A DNA stretch of 64,000 nucleotides. Origin: Rhodococcus sp. UNC23MFCrub1.1. GTDB lineage: Bacteria; Actinomycetota; Actinomycetes; Mycobacteriales; Mycobacteriaceae. Positions 42,705 through 52,427 of the stretch are shown piece by piece. Location: NCBI RefSeq assembly GCF_000686025.1, contig NZ_JMLQ01000001.1, positions 434,001-498,000 on the forward strand. The letters run 5' to 3'. The notes beneath the pieces are model-generated. The model worked only from the letters and a program-made list of their open reading frames with translations. It was not told where the DNA came from and ran no database searches. The translations under genes were made by a program, and so were the position numbers. The first letter of the stretch is position 1, and every line of letters starts with the position of its first letter.

Positions 42705-42729
42705 ATACCCGTAGGGAGTTCTTGTAAAC
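42705..42729 (-). promoter_or_regulatory. SigF/SigB-type promoter of the stress operon
   Basis: On the minus strand GTTTAC (42729 to 42724), 13 bases, GGGTAT (42710 to 42705). Both hexamers agree with the SigB/SigF consensus, the best example in the window. It would leave a leader of about 115 bases before the first gene. Confidence 0.7.
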
Positions 42730-42780
42730 ACGACGAGCGTATCGACGTGACGTGCCGAGAGGACGGAAGGACGGTGTCGG

Positions 42781-42854
42781 TGCCCCCACCGGGACTCGAA
42801 CCCGGAACACAAGGATTTTAAGTCCTCTGCCTCTGCCAATTGGGCTATAGGGGC
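42781..42854 (-). tRNA. tRNA-Leu(UAA) with a short variable loop
   Basis: 74 bases. Acceptor GCCCCTA/TGGGGGC, a D arm with a 3-bp stem, anticodon stem GAGGA/TCCTT around the loop CTTAAAA (anticodon UAA), five-base variable loop GTGTT, T arm CCGGG-TTCGAGT-CCCGG, discriminator A. CCA is not encoded. The anticodon assigns it to leucine, but bacterial tRNA-Leu normally has a long class II variable arm. All helices pair properly, so it does not look decayed. See the findings. Confidence 0.85.
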
Positions 42855-42883
42855 CTGCTCGAGGCCAGCTTATCGTGGGCCGT

Positions 42884-43723
42884 TCAGGAGACGCCTGGTC
42901 CCGTCTCGACCGGTCGCGCGGGATCCGACGACCACGCGGACCAGGATCCCGGGAACAAGGCCGCATCGATACCGGCGAGTGCGAGCGCTGCGATCTCGTG
43001 CGCCGCGGTCACACCGGAACCGCAGTAGACGGCCACCTCGTCACCGGGTCGAATACCCATGGTCGTGAACCGATCTCGCAGGACAGCAGGCGCAGCGAAG
43101 GTCCCGTCGACGGTCACGTTGTCCGACGTCGGCGCACTGAGAGCGCCCGGAATGTGGCCGGCACGGGGATCGACGGGCTCGACCTCGCCGAGGTACCGCT
43201 CCCCCGCACGTGCGTCCAGAAGACGGCCGGGGAATGTCGCGGCCTCGTCTGCCGTCACCGTCGGCAGATGGCCCTCGGACAGCGTCACGTCCCCAGCTCG
43301 CGGCGCCCTCTCCTCGCCCGACCGCATGGGTAGTTCGGCCGCCTGCCACGCGCCGAGTCCACCGTCGAGCATGCGCACGGTCTCGACGCCCGCCCAGCGC
43401 AGCAGCCACCACGCCCGAGCCGCAGCCATGTTGCCGGTGGCGTCGTAAACGACGACGGACGATTCGGCGTCGATGCCCCACTGCCGCGCATACATCTGCA
43501 GATCGTCGAGTCGGGGCAAGGGGTGCCGCCCTTCGGTGGGCTCCCCGTGACCGGCGAGTTCCGAGCCCAGGTCGACGAACACGGCGCCAGGGATGTGCGC
43601 GTCGAGATAGTGCTGGTGGTTGTCGGGATCACCGAGTGCCCATCTCACGTCGAGCAGCACGGGCGGACGCGGCGACGTCAGCGCTGCGGACAACTCCGAC
43701 ACGGTCACCAGGATCTCCGACAT
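42884..43723 (-). CDS. sseA: thiosulfate/3-mercaptopyruvate sulfurtransferase
   Basis: 279 residues, two rhodanese domains. The first (about 1-135) is inactive-like (VVYDATGN where the Cys would be); the second holds the active Cys in VYCGSGVTAAHE, a loop characteristic of mercaptopyruvate sulfurtransferases. It transfers sulfur to cyanide or thiols. ATG 43723 on the minus strand. Confidence 0.85.
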   Translation of the reverse strand: MSEILVTVSELSAALTSPRPPVLLDVRWALGDPDNHQHYLDAHIPGAVFVDLGSELAGHGEPTEGRHPLPRLDDLQMYARQWGIDAESSVVVYDATGNMAAARAWWLLRWAGVETVRMLDGGLGAWQAAELPMRSGEERAPRAGDVTLSEGHLPTVTADEAATFPGRLLDARAGERYLGEVEPVDPRAGHIPGALSAPTSDNVTVDGTFAAPAVLRDRFTTMGIRPGDEVAVYCGSGVTAAHEIAALALAGIDAALFPGSWSAWSSDPARPVETGPGVS

Positions 43724-43765
43724 GGCGATCAGAGTACGACTCGGTGTGCCGCGCGCACCGCTCGG

Positions 43766-45199
43766 TCAGGCAGGGATCACGGGCGGCTCGAAGGTGAACG
43801 TCGTCCCGAGCAGCCAGACGAGCAGCAGCACCACCGGGAAGTGGAAGAGGAACTGCAGGAACGTGAATCCGATGAGATCGCGCGCCCGAAGACCCAGGAC
43901 GGCGAGCAACGGCAGCATGAAGAACGGGTTGATCAGGTTGGGCAGCGCCTCGGCCACGTTGTAGATCTGCACGGTCCAGCCGAGGTTCATCTGCACGTCG
44001 GTGGCGGACTGCATGACGTACGGCGCCTCGACCAACCACTTGCCTCCGCCCGACGGGACGAAGAGTCCCAGGATCACGGTGTAGACGGCGATGACCACAG
44101 CGAAGGCTCCGCCACCGCCGACCTCGGTGAAGAACGTGGCCAGGTGCTCGGACACCGTGACTCCGCCCCGCCCTTCGGATGTGGTCAGAATCGCGGCCAT
44201 CGCGGCGTACAGCGGGAACTGCACCAGAATGCCCGCCGTGGCGGGCACGGCCTTGGCGACGGCATCGAGGAACCGCCGCGGTGTGCCGTGCAGCACGAGT
44301 CCCAGCATCAGGAACACCAGCAAGTAGCCGTTGAGGCTGCTCACCACCGACAGCACGGGCTTCGAGAGCAGTTGCGACACCAGCCAACCCAGCGTCATCG
44401 CCCCGGCGAGGATCGGCAGGATGCGGCTGTACTCGAGCCACTCGCCCGGACGGGTGCGCGTCGGCGGCTCGGAGATCGTGTCGTCGAGGTCGACCTTCAA
44501 GGCCTCGGCGGTCTTGATCGCCGCACCGGTGGGCGCGGAGAAGTGCGCGATGATCACGGTCAGCACGATGATGATCACGCACATGACCAGTGACTGCCAC
44601 GTGAAGATGGTGGTGCCGAAATCGAGGACTCCGGTGATCCGGAGCAGAGCCGGCGGGAGCGAGCTCGCGGTGGCCTGGAGCTGCGCCGCGGACGACGACA
44701 TGCCCAGTGCCCACACCGCACCCAGGCCCATGAACGCCGCGGCGCCGAGCGCGCGGTAGTCGACGCTCAGATCGCGTCGCCGGGCGATGGCACGAGCGAG
44801 CAGTCCACCGAAGACGAGGCTGAGACCCCAGTTCAGAAACGACACCGAGCACGACATGAGCGCGACGAAGCTGACCGCCGTGCGTGGATTGTTCGGCAGC
44901 GCGGCCAGTCTCGTGATGAGCCGCGCCACGGGTGGTGACGTCGCCACCACGTATCCGGTGAGTACCACCATGGCCATCTGCAGGGTGAACGCCGTCAGGT
45001 CCCAGAAGCCGTTGCCGAACGCGTCGACCACGTTCTGCGGCGACGATCCGTTCGCGAATGCGGCGAGCGCCACCACCAGCACGCCGACCAGCGCGAAGAT
45101 GTAGGCGTCGGGGAACCATTTCTCGGTACCTCGCGCCAGCGCCTGGGCCGTTCGCGCCAGACCCTTCTCCGCGGGTGCGTCGGTGTCGCGGACTGCCAT
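43766..45199 (-). CDS. atoE: short-chain fatty acid transporter (AtoE family)
   Basis: 477 residues with about 12 membrane helices. It starts at ATG 45199 after AGGAGG; the longer frame adds an unlikely N-terminus. Conserved family strings are WFPDAYIFALVGVLVV, SFLNWGLSLVFGG, FVPSGGGKWLVEAPYVM and YNVAEALPNLINPFFMLPLL. It imports acetoacetate, butyrate or similar acids. It could feed the acetoacetate CoA-transferase encoded at 10632, but it is not linked to it. Confidence 0.85.
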   Translation of the reverse strand: MAVRDTDAPAEKGLARTAQALARGTEKWFPDAYIFALVGVLVVALAAFANGSSPQNVVDAFGNGFWDLTAFTLQMAMVVLTGYVVATSPPVARLITRLAALPNNPRTAVSFVALMSCSVSFLNWGLSLVFGGLLARAIARRRDLSVDYRALGAAAFMGLGAVWALGMSSSAAQLQATASSLPPALLRITGVLDFGTTIFTWQSLVMCVIIIVLTVIIAHFSAPTGAAIKTAEALKVDLDDTISEPPTRTRPGEWLEYSRILPILAGAMTLGWLVSQLLSKPVLSVVSSLNGYLLVFLMLGLVLHGTPRRFLDAVAKAVPATAGILVQFPLYAAMAAILTTSEGRGGVTVSEHLATFFTEVGGGGAFAVVIAVYTVILGLFVPSGGGKWLVEAPYVMQSATDVQMNLGWTVQIYNVAEALPNLINPFFMLPLLAVLGLRARDLIGFTFLQFLFHFPVVLLLVWLLGTTFTFEPPVIPA

Positions 45200-45345
45200 G
45201 GTGACCTCCTGGTCGTCGAGCGATCGGTGTGTCGGGGACCACAACGGCCTCGATCGACCTTTCCCGTGGTCCCGCCCGATGGCAAGAGGCATCCCTGCAC
45301 CCTCGATCTGCGGCGATGCAGGACCGCAGGTGGCACACTTCGTTC

Positions 45346-45690
45346 ATGGCGACAGAGGACGACGTCAGGCGTATCGCACTCGCGTTGCGCGAGGTGACGG
45401 AGAAGCCGTCGTACGGCACTCCCGGCTTCCGCGTGAAGGACCGACTGTTCGCACGGGTCCACGAGATGCCCGATGTTCTGCTCCTCCGCAGACCGAGCGT
45501 CGAGGACCGCGAGGCCCTCATCAGCTCGAACCCGGCAGCGTTCTTCACCACAGATCACTACGAGGGTCATGCGTCGGTGCTCGTGCGATTGCCCGAAGTG
45601 GACGTCGACGAACTCCGTGAACTGATCGAGGAGGCGTGGGAGTGCCGCGCTCCGGTGACTGTCAGGAAGCTCGGCCCGAAGCCCGAGTGA
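45346..45690 (+). CDS. MmcQ/YjbR-family protein
   Basis: 114 residues, typical for this DNA-binding-like alpha/beta fold: KPSYGTPGFRVKDRLFARVH, FFTTDHYEGHASVLVRLPEV, ELIEEAWECRAPV. Function unsettled. It starts at ATG 45346 and abuts the convergent ppx stop with no spacer. Confidence 0.75.
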   Translation: MATEDDVRRIALALREVTEKPSYGTPGFRVKDRLFARVHEMPDVLLLRRPSVEDREALISSNPAAFFTTDHYEGHASVLVRLPEVDVDELRELIEEAWECRAPVTVRKLGPKPE

Positions 45691-46638
45691 TCACCGCCCG
45701 GCGAGGCTGAGAGCGATCCCGTCGAGAATGTCGTGCTCACTCACGACCAGGGTGTCGATTCCGGCTTCGCCACCGATGTGCTCGGCGAGTGTGGCCGCGA
45801 CGAGGGATCCGCCGCCGATGACGTCGACGCGACCGGGGTGCATCGGGCCGAGCACGGCACGGTCCGCCCTCGTCATGCCGAGCAGACGATCACAGACGTC
45901 GCGCAGATCGGTGAACGGGATGCGCGACAGGTGGATCGCGTCCGGATCGTAGGCGGGAAGATTCTGTGCCACGGCCGAGAGGGTGGTCATCGTCCCGGCA
46001 ACCCCGACCCAGGTGCGCGCATCCTTCACGGGTACCGCGTCGAACGCCGGCTGGAGGCGCTCCGAGGTGAAGGCCTGCCCTGCCCTGCGCTCGGCCTCGG
46101 TGGGCGGGTCGGATCGCAGGCACCGCTCGGTGAGCCGAACGCATCCGATGTCGGCGGAGTAGGCGGCGCGTACGCCGTCGGCGTCGCCGAGAACCAGCTC
46201 GGTGGAGCCGCCGCCGAGATCGACCACCAGGAACGGCCCCTCGTCCGGATCCAGATCGCCGACCGCACCGGCGAACGACAGACGAGCCTCCTCGTCTCCC
46301 GAGATGACCTCGGCCACTGCGCCGTCCGCGACGGAGGCGAGTGTCCGGCGCGTCATGTCGAAGAACAGATCACGATTGTCGGCGTCGCGCGTGGCCGACG
46401 TCGCAACCATGCGCACCGCGTCGACACCGCCCAGCGCGGTGATGATGTCGACATACTCCCGCAGCGCCGCCTCGGTGCGGTCGATCGCCTCGAGTGCGAA
46501 CGACCCGGTCGCGTCGACACCCTGCCCCAGCCGGACCACACGCATCTCACGCGCGAGGTCTCGGAGACCGTCGTCGTCCACGTCGGCCACGAGCAGACGG
46601 ATCGAATTGGTGCCGCAGTCGATCGCAGCGACCCTCAT
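45691..46638 (-). CDS. ppx: exopolyphosphatase (Ppx/GppA)
   Basis: 315 residues from ATG 46638; the longer frame is an overlap with DUF501. Actin-like ATPase fold with the phosphate-1 motif AAIDCGTNSIRLLVADV, EEARLSFAGAVGDL, VVDLGGGSTELVLGD and DVIGGGSLVAATL. It removes terminal phosphate from polyphosphate or pppGpp. It corresponds by context to Mycobacterium tuberculosis Rv1026. ATGA overlap with the preceding gene. Confidence 0.9.
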   Translation of the reverse strand: MRVAAIDCGTNSIRLLVADVDDDGLRDLAREMRVVRLGQGVDATGSFALEAIDRTEAALREYVDIITALGGVDAVRMVATSATRDADNRDLFFDMTRRTLASVADGAVAEVISGDEEARLSFAGAVGDLDPDEGPFLVVDLGGGSTELVLGDADGVRAAYSADIGCVRLTERCLRSDPPTEAERRAGQAFTSERLQPAFDAVPVKDARTWVGVAGTMTTLSAVAQNLPAYDPDAIHLSRIPFTDLRDVCDRLLGMTRADRAVLGPMHPGRVDVIGGGSLVAATLAEHIGGEAGIDTLVVSEHDILDGIALSLAGR

Positions 46639-47150
46639 GCTCGGAGCTCCTCGATGGTGGGCCAGTCCGCGGGCAGGGCCGTGCCGCGCAGAGGCCCCTC
46701 GGCGGCCAGCGCCACCGACTCGTCGCCCAGCGGATTGGCACCCGGCCCCTTGGCCAGCGAGTGCGCCATCAACACATGCAGACACTTGACCCGGTCCGGC
46801 ATCCCGCCGCCGGTGAAATCGGTTCCGAGCGACTCGATCTCGTTGCGCTCGGCCAGATACGCCTCGTGGGCACGCAGGTAGGCCGCCGCGAGCTCCTCGT
46901 CCTGCTGCAGCCGCTCGGTCATCTCGCGCATGACACCGGCGGATTCCTGGCGGCTCGCCTCGGCCGTCAGACGCGGATCCGTGAGGTAGAAGAGGGTGGG
47001 GAACGGCGTTCCGTCGGGCAGCTTCGGCGCCGTCCTGACGACGGCGGGACGGCCGTCCGGGGTGCGGTAGGCGATCTCGAGCACGCCGCGCGGCTCTCGT
47101 CCGAGCTGGGCGGACACGGCGTCGAGGTCTTCGCGCGACACGTCGCTCAC
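46635..47150 (-). CDS. DUF501 protein
   Basis: 171 residues. Family strings are LGREPRGVLEIAYRTPDGRP, PTLFYLTDPRL, and GGGMPDRVKCLHVLMAHSLA, with the His-Ser-Leu-Ala block typical of DUF501 (M. tuberculosis Rv1025 by context). Function unknown; always beside eno/ftsB/ppx in actinobacteria. It overlaps ppx by four bases. Confidence 0.85.
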   Translation of the reverse strand: MSDVSREDLDAVSAQLGREPRGVLEIAYRTPDGRPAVVRTAPKLPDGTPFPTLFYLTDPRLTAEASRQESAGVMREMTERLQQDEELAAAYLRAHEAYLAERNEIESLGTDFTGGGMPDRVKCLHVLMAHSLAKGPGANPLGDESVALAAEGPLRGTALPADWPTIEELRA

Positions 47151-47198
47151 TGGGTCTGACTCATTTCCGGATCGGGTGGATCGGCGTGCGCCGAGGCG

Positions 47199-47780
47199 TC
47201 ACCGTGGGCTGGTCGCCGTGGACCACAGGTCGCTGTACCAGGGTCCGGGCGGGGGCGGCGGCGGATCGTTCTCGATGTCCGATCGTGCACGCGCGCCGGG
47301 CAACTGGACTTGATAGGGGGTCTCGCCGGGCATGACGTAACCGAGGCGCTCGCGTGCCTGTGCGGTGATGTAGGCCGGATCGTCGGTCTGGTCCTTGCGG
47401 ATCTGGAGCTCGGCCACGCGCTGTTCGAGCGCCACTCGCTCGGCGGCCACCTGGGCGGCGTCCCCGCGCTGGGAGATGTACGTCCGCAACGGAACTGCGA
47501 GAGTCAGGGCGAGAGCGCAGATCACCACGGCGAGGACGACGGCCTTGCCCGTGGACAGGCCGAGGAACGTGCGTTCCTTCTTCTCGCCGCCGCGGCGGCG
47601 TCCGCGCCGACCGACCAGTGCGGCACCCTCGGTGACGACGTCGTTGACCGCGCCGGCGACGGTCCGGGGCTGCGAGGCCCCGGACCCGTCGCGGCGCGTG
47701 GATCGACCGGGACGCGCGTCACGGCGCGGCGAACGGCCACCCGGCCGTGCCGCACTGCGTCGAGAGTCCCGGTCCGCCAT
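47199..47780 (-). CDS. ftsB: septum formation protein FtsB/DivIC
   Basis: 193 residues. A long basic disordered N-terminus (about 1-70), one membrane helix (about 72-94: GKAVVLAVVICALALTLAVP), a coiled coil (VAAERVALEQRVAELQIRKD) and the motif AQARERLGYVMPGETPYQV, followed by a Pro-rich tail. Bitopic divisome protein bridging FtsL and FtsQ. It follows eno by 8 bases, like Rv1024 after Rv1023. Confidence 0.85.
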   Translation of the reverse strand: MADRDSRRSAARPGGRSPRRDARPGRSTRRDGSGASQPRTVAGAVNDVVTEGAALVGRRGRRRGGEKKERTFLGLSTGKAVVLAVVICALALTLAVPLRTYISQRGDAAQVAAERVALEQRVAELQIRKDQTDDPAYITAQARERLGYVMPGETPYQVQLPGARARSDIENDPPPPPPGPWYSDLWSTATSPR

Positions 47781-47788
47781 CGGTGAGC

Positions 47789-49320
<1,532 letters not shown>

Positions 49321-49324
49321 GACG

Positions 49325-50080
49325 TCAGGACGGCCGGGCACCGACGGAGTAGGCGGAGGCCGCGTCGCGGACGTCCCTCAGGTAGACCCCCGACAGGTTG
49401 TAGGCCATGAGGGCGGCCTGCCATCCCTCCGCTGTGGTGAGGTCTCCCCCACGGGCGCAGAGGTAACGCCCCGCGGTGAGCGCGGCGTCGTCGAGGTTGT
49501 CGGGGTCGGCGCGGCCGTCCCCGTTCGCGTCCACGCCCCACTTGCGCCAGGTCTCGGGGATGAACTGCATCGGTCCCATGGCGCGGTCGAAGACGGTGTC
49601 GCCGTCCAGTTCTCCGCCGTCGGTGTCGGCGATCTCCGCGTTGCCGGCGGTGCCGTCGAGGGGCACTCCGCGGATGGGCGGGGTCGCGGTGCCGTCGGGA
49701 CCGACGGACGATCCACCGAAGGTGCCGTGACGACTCTCGATACGGCCGATCCCGGCGAGAGTGGTCCAAGCCAGACCGCACCCTGGTGACGAGCGGGCCA
49801 TGACCGCGGCCGCGTGGCCGTAGGCCTCGAGCGCGGTGCGGCCGATTCCGGTGGGGTCGACCAGCGGTTCCGCCCAGCCGGCGAGCAGGTCGGCCGAGCG
49901 ACCGGGCGCGTCCACGTCGATCGGCGGCAGGGGCGCTCCGGGCCCCGGCGGGATTCCCTCCGGGATCTCCACCGCGGGTCTGCCCGGATCCAGATCGAGG
50001 GCGCCGCAGCCGGAGACGACGGCGGCCGTGGCGAGCGCAGCCGCGACGACGCGGAGGCGCCGAGAGCGCGGTGGGAGCAT
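49325..50080 (-). CDS. lpqU: lytic transglycosylase lipoprotein
   Basis: 251 residues from ATG 50080. A lipoprotein signal ends AVVSGCGALD (Cys about residue 25). The SLT domain contains LAGIGRIESRHG (catalytic Glu), AMGPMQFIPETW and NLDDAALTAGRYLC. It cleaves peptidoglycan glycan strands non-hydrolytically. By context it is the LpqU (Rv1022) orthologue, which lies between mazG and eno in mycobacteria; here the efe genes separate it from mazG. Confidence 0.88.
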   Translation of the reverse strand: MLPPRSRRLRVVAAALATAAVVSGCGALDLDPGRPAVEIPEGIPPGPGAPLPPIDVDAPGRSADLLAGWAEPLVDPTGIGRTALEAYGHAAAVMARSSPGCGLAWTTLAGIGRIESRHGTFGGSSVGPDGTATPPIRGVPLDGTAGNAEIADTDGGELDGDTVFDRAMGPMQFIPETWRKWGVDANGDGRADPDNLDDAALTAGRYLCARGGDLTTAEGWQAALMAYNLSGVYLRDVRDAASAYSVGARPS

Positions 50081-50184
50081 GCCTCCATCATCCCGAGTCA
50101 AAGTAATAGAAGGGTAAAGGTCTTCAAAAGTCCTGGTCGGCGGCTGTTTCGCACCCCGAAGCCGGTGTATGTTCACCTTTCGTA

Positions 50185-50203
50185 TGAGGGTCGCCTTGCC
50201 TAA
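50185..50203. promoter_or_regulatory. IdeR/DtxR iron box upstream of efeU
   Basis: Read on the minus strand, TTAGGCAAGGCGACCCTCA matches the 19-base IdeR/DtxR consensus TTAGGTTAGGCTAACCTAA at about 14 of 19 positions, including both TTAGG and CCT halves. It lies 37 bases upstream of the efeU GTG, where bound IdeR would repress transcription when iron is sufficient. Confidence 0.7.
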
Positions 50204-50239
50204 GACGCCCCACTCCACTCGAACCCGGGAGATCCCGCC

Positions 50240-51130
50240 GTGTCCACAGTCGCCGTCGTCGCGTCCGCGCCGTCCGTCGTGACGCAGATGGTCGGCAGCG
50301 GACTGATCGGGGTGCGGGAGGGACTCGAGACCGGCATCGTCGTGATGATCCTGGTCGCGTTCCTCGTGAAGTCCGACCGCCGCGACGCGCTGAAGTGGGT
50401 GTGGACGGGTGTCTCGGCCGCCGTGGGCATGGTCGCCGTCGTGTTCGCCGTCATCCACCTCGGCACCTCGACGGTCACGGGCCTCACCGCCGAGATCATC
50501 GCCGGCATCGCCTCGCTGATCGCCGTCGCGATCGTCACCGGCATGGTGTTGTGGATGCGGTCGGCCGCCGCCTCCATCTCCGGCACGTTGAAGGCCGGCA
50601 TGGCCCGCGCGCTCGACGTCGGGCCGGTGGCCGTCACATCGCTCGCCTTTCTGGCGGTCGGGCGCGAAGGAATCGAGACGGCGCTCCTCATGGTCGGCTA
50701 CGCGGAGAACACCAACGGCAGTTCCTGGCCGCTGCTGGGTCTGCTGGCCGGAATCGCCGTCGCTGCATTCCTCACCGTCCTCCTGTACTTCGGAGCAGTG
50801 CGCATCGACTTCGCCCGGTTCTTCCGCTGGACGGGCGTCTTCCTCGTGTTCGTCGCCGCCGGAATCCTGGCGTACGGACTGCGCGCTCTGCAGATCGGCG
50901 GAATCCTCCCCGGCGGCAGCGCGACCGCGTTCGACATCAGCGACACCTGGGACGCGGGCAGTTGGTACGGCACCGTCGTCGCCGGCATCTTCAACTTCCG
51001 CCCCGAGCCCACCGTTCTGCAGGTCGCGGCCTGGGTGCTCTACCTCGTCGTCGTCCTGCCCCTGTTCCTCCGGCGGCCGAAGGCCGTGCCACGAGTCACC
51101 GCACCGCAGCCACAACCCGCCGCGTCCTGA
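50240..51130 (+). CDS. efeU: ferrous/ferric iron permease
   Basis: 296 residues from GTG 50240, about seven membrane helices. Both iron-coordinating motifs of the FTR1/OFeT family are present: REGLE (GVREGLETGIVV, near residue 28) and REGIE (VGREGIETALLMVG, near 137). It transports iron across the membrane together with EfeO and EfeB. It is first in the operon, under an IdeR box. The 157-base gap to efeO contains a 31-bp tandem repeat array. Confidence 0.92.
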   Translation: MSTVAVVASAPSVVTQMVGSGLIGVREGLETGIVVMILVAFLVKSDRRDALKWVWTGVSAAVGMVAVVFAVIHLGTSTVTGLTAEIIAGIASLIAVAIVTGMVLWMRSAAASISGTLKAGMARALDVGPVAVTSLAFLAVGREGIETALLMVGYAENTNGSSWPLLGLLAGIAVAAFLTVLLYFGAVRIDFARFFRWTGVFLVFVAAGILAYGLRALQIGGILPGGSATAFDISDTWDAGSWYGTVVAGIFNFRPEPTVLQVAAWVLYLVVVLPLFLRRPKAVPRVTAPQPQPAAS

Positions 51131-51157
51131 CCTCTACACAACTCCCTGCTCCAAGAA

Positions 51158-51276
51158 CCTCCGGCCTTCCCGCTCCACTACCGACCGGCCTCCGGCCTTC
51201 CCGCTCCACTACCGACCGGCCTCCGGCCTTCCCGCTCCACTACCGACCGGCCTCCGGCCTTCCCGCTCCCGAAAGG
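51158..51276. repeat. 31-bp tandem repeat, array 2 (inverted relative to array 1)
   Basis: Units start at 51158, 51189, 51220 and 51251 (the last partial). Read on the minus strand the core is the same GGCCGGAGGCCGGTCGGT as in array 1, with GCGGGAA in place of GCGGGCA; six bases differ between the arrays. It sits between efeU and efeO. In each array the repeat has the same orientation relative to the gene it follows. Confidence 0.9.
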
Positions 51277-51287
51277 GCACCACTGAA

Positions 51288-52427
51288 ATGCGCACCACCA
51301 CCCGCCTCCTCTTCTGCGCCGCCGCGCTGCCGCTGGCACTCACGGCCTGCACCGAGAAGGAGGCCGCGACCTCGGCCGAGGGCGGCGACATCGTGGTCGA
51401 CGCGACCGACAGCTCGTGCGACGTCGGTACGACGAGTGCACAGACGGGCAGCTCCACCTTCCAGGTGACCAACAACGGCTCCAAGGTCACCGAGTTCTAC
51501 GTCTACGGCGAGGGCGACCGCGTCATGGGCGAGATCGAGAACATCGGGCCCGGCGTCTCCCGCCAGCTCATCGTCGCGCTACCCGAGCCCGCCACGTACC
51601 AGACCGCGTGCAAGCCGGGCATGGTCGGCGACGGCCTCCGCGGCGACTTCGTCGTCACGGGTGACGCCAAGGAGTCCGACGCCGACGGGACGCTCGCCGA
51701 GGCGGCCGACGGTTACAAGCGCTACGTCGTCAGCCAAGTCACGGCGTTGCAGGAGACGACGGGATCGTTCGTCACCGCGGTCACGTCCGGCGACGTCGAG
51801 GGCGCCAAGGCCCAGTTCCCGCTCGTCCGCACCTACTACGAGCGCATCGAACCCGTCGCGGAGAGCTTCCCCGACGATCTCGACCCCCGCATCGACCTGC
51901 GCGAGCCGGACGTCGAGCCGGGTGCCGAGTGGACCGGGTTCCACCGCCTGGAGAAGGACCTGTGGGCACAGGGGCTCCAGCCGGACACAAACGCGATCGC
52001 CGAGCAGTTGAAGGCGGACGTCGACGAACTGGTCGCGGGCGTGCAGTCCCCCGACTTCGTGATCGACCCGATCACGGTGGCGGGCGGCGCACAGGGCCTC
52101 CTCGACGAGGTCGCCCAGACGAAGATCACCGGTGAGGAGGACTTCTTCTCCCACACCGACCTGTACGACTTCCAGGCGAACGTCGACGGATCGCAGGCAG
52201 CGGTGGCGGCTCTCGCTCCGGTGCTGTCCGAGCGGGACCCGGAACTCGCGGCCACCATCGAGCAGCGCTTCGCGGAACTCGACACCGAGCTCGCGAAGTA
52301 CCGCCAGGGTGACGGCTTCGTCTCCTACGACACGGTCACCGAGCCGCAGCGCCAGGACCTGTCGAAGAAGATCGACGCCCTGTCCGCGTCGGTGAGCCAG
52401 GTCCAGGGTGTCGTCGCAGGCGCCTGA
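51288..52427 (+). CDS. efeO: iron-uptake lipoprotein EfeO (cupredoxin + M75)
   Basis: 379 residues. Lipobox ALTAC at about residues 17-21, then a cupredoxin-like domain (about 35-130: TQSSTFQVTNNGSKVTEFYV pattern) and an M75 peptidase-like domain (about 145-375) with the HxxE motif in TGFHRLEKDLW that binds metal. It delivers iron to EfeU. ATG 51288 lies directly after the repeat array, preceded by GAAAGGG. Confidence 0.9.
   Translation: MRTTTRLLFCAAALPLALTACTEKEAATSAEGGDIVVDATDSSCDVGTTSAQTGSSTFQVTNNGSKVTEFYVYGEGDRVMGEIENIGPGVSRQLIVALPEPATYQTACKPGMVGDGLRGDFVVTGDAKESDADGTLAEAADGYKRYVVSQVTALQETTGSFVTAVTSGDVEGAKAQFPLVRTYYERIEPVAESFPDDLDPRIDLREPDVEPGAEWTGFHRLEKDLWAQGLQPDTNAIAEQLKADVDELVAGVQSPDFVIDPITVAGGAQGLLDEVAQTKITGEEDFFSHTDLYDFQANVDGSQAAVAALAPVLSERDPELAATIEQRFAELDTELAKYRQGDGFVSYDTVTEPQRQDLSKKIDALSASVSQVQGVVAGA

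Noticed and set aside
43629-45551. 640-codon frame overlapping atoE
   Set aside because: Out-of-frame shadow of atoE, with Arg/His-rich content and no membrane pattern.
50081-50239. Riboswitch upstream of efeU
   Set aside because: No recognisable aptamer fold; the IdeR box and short leader explain the region.
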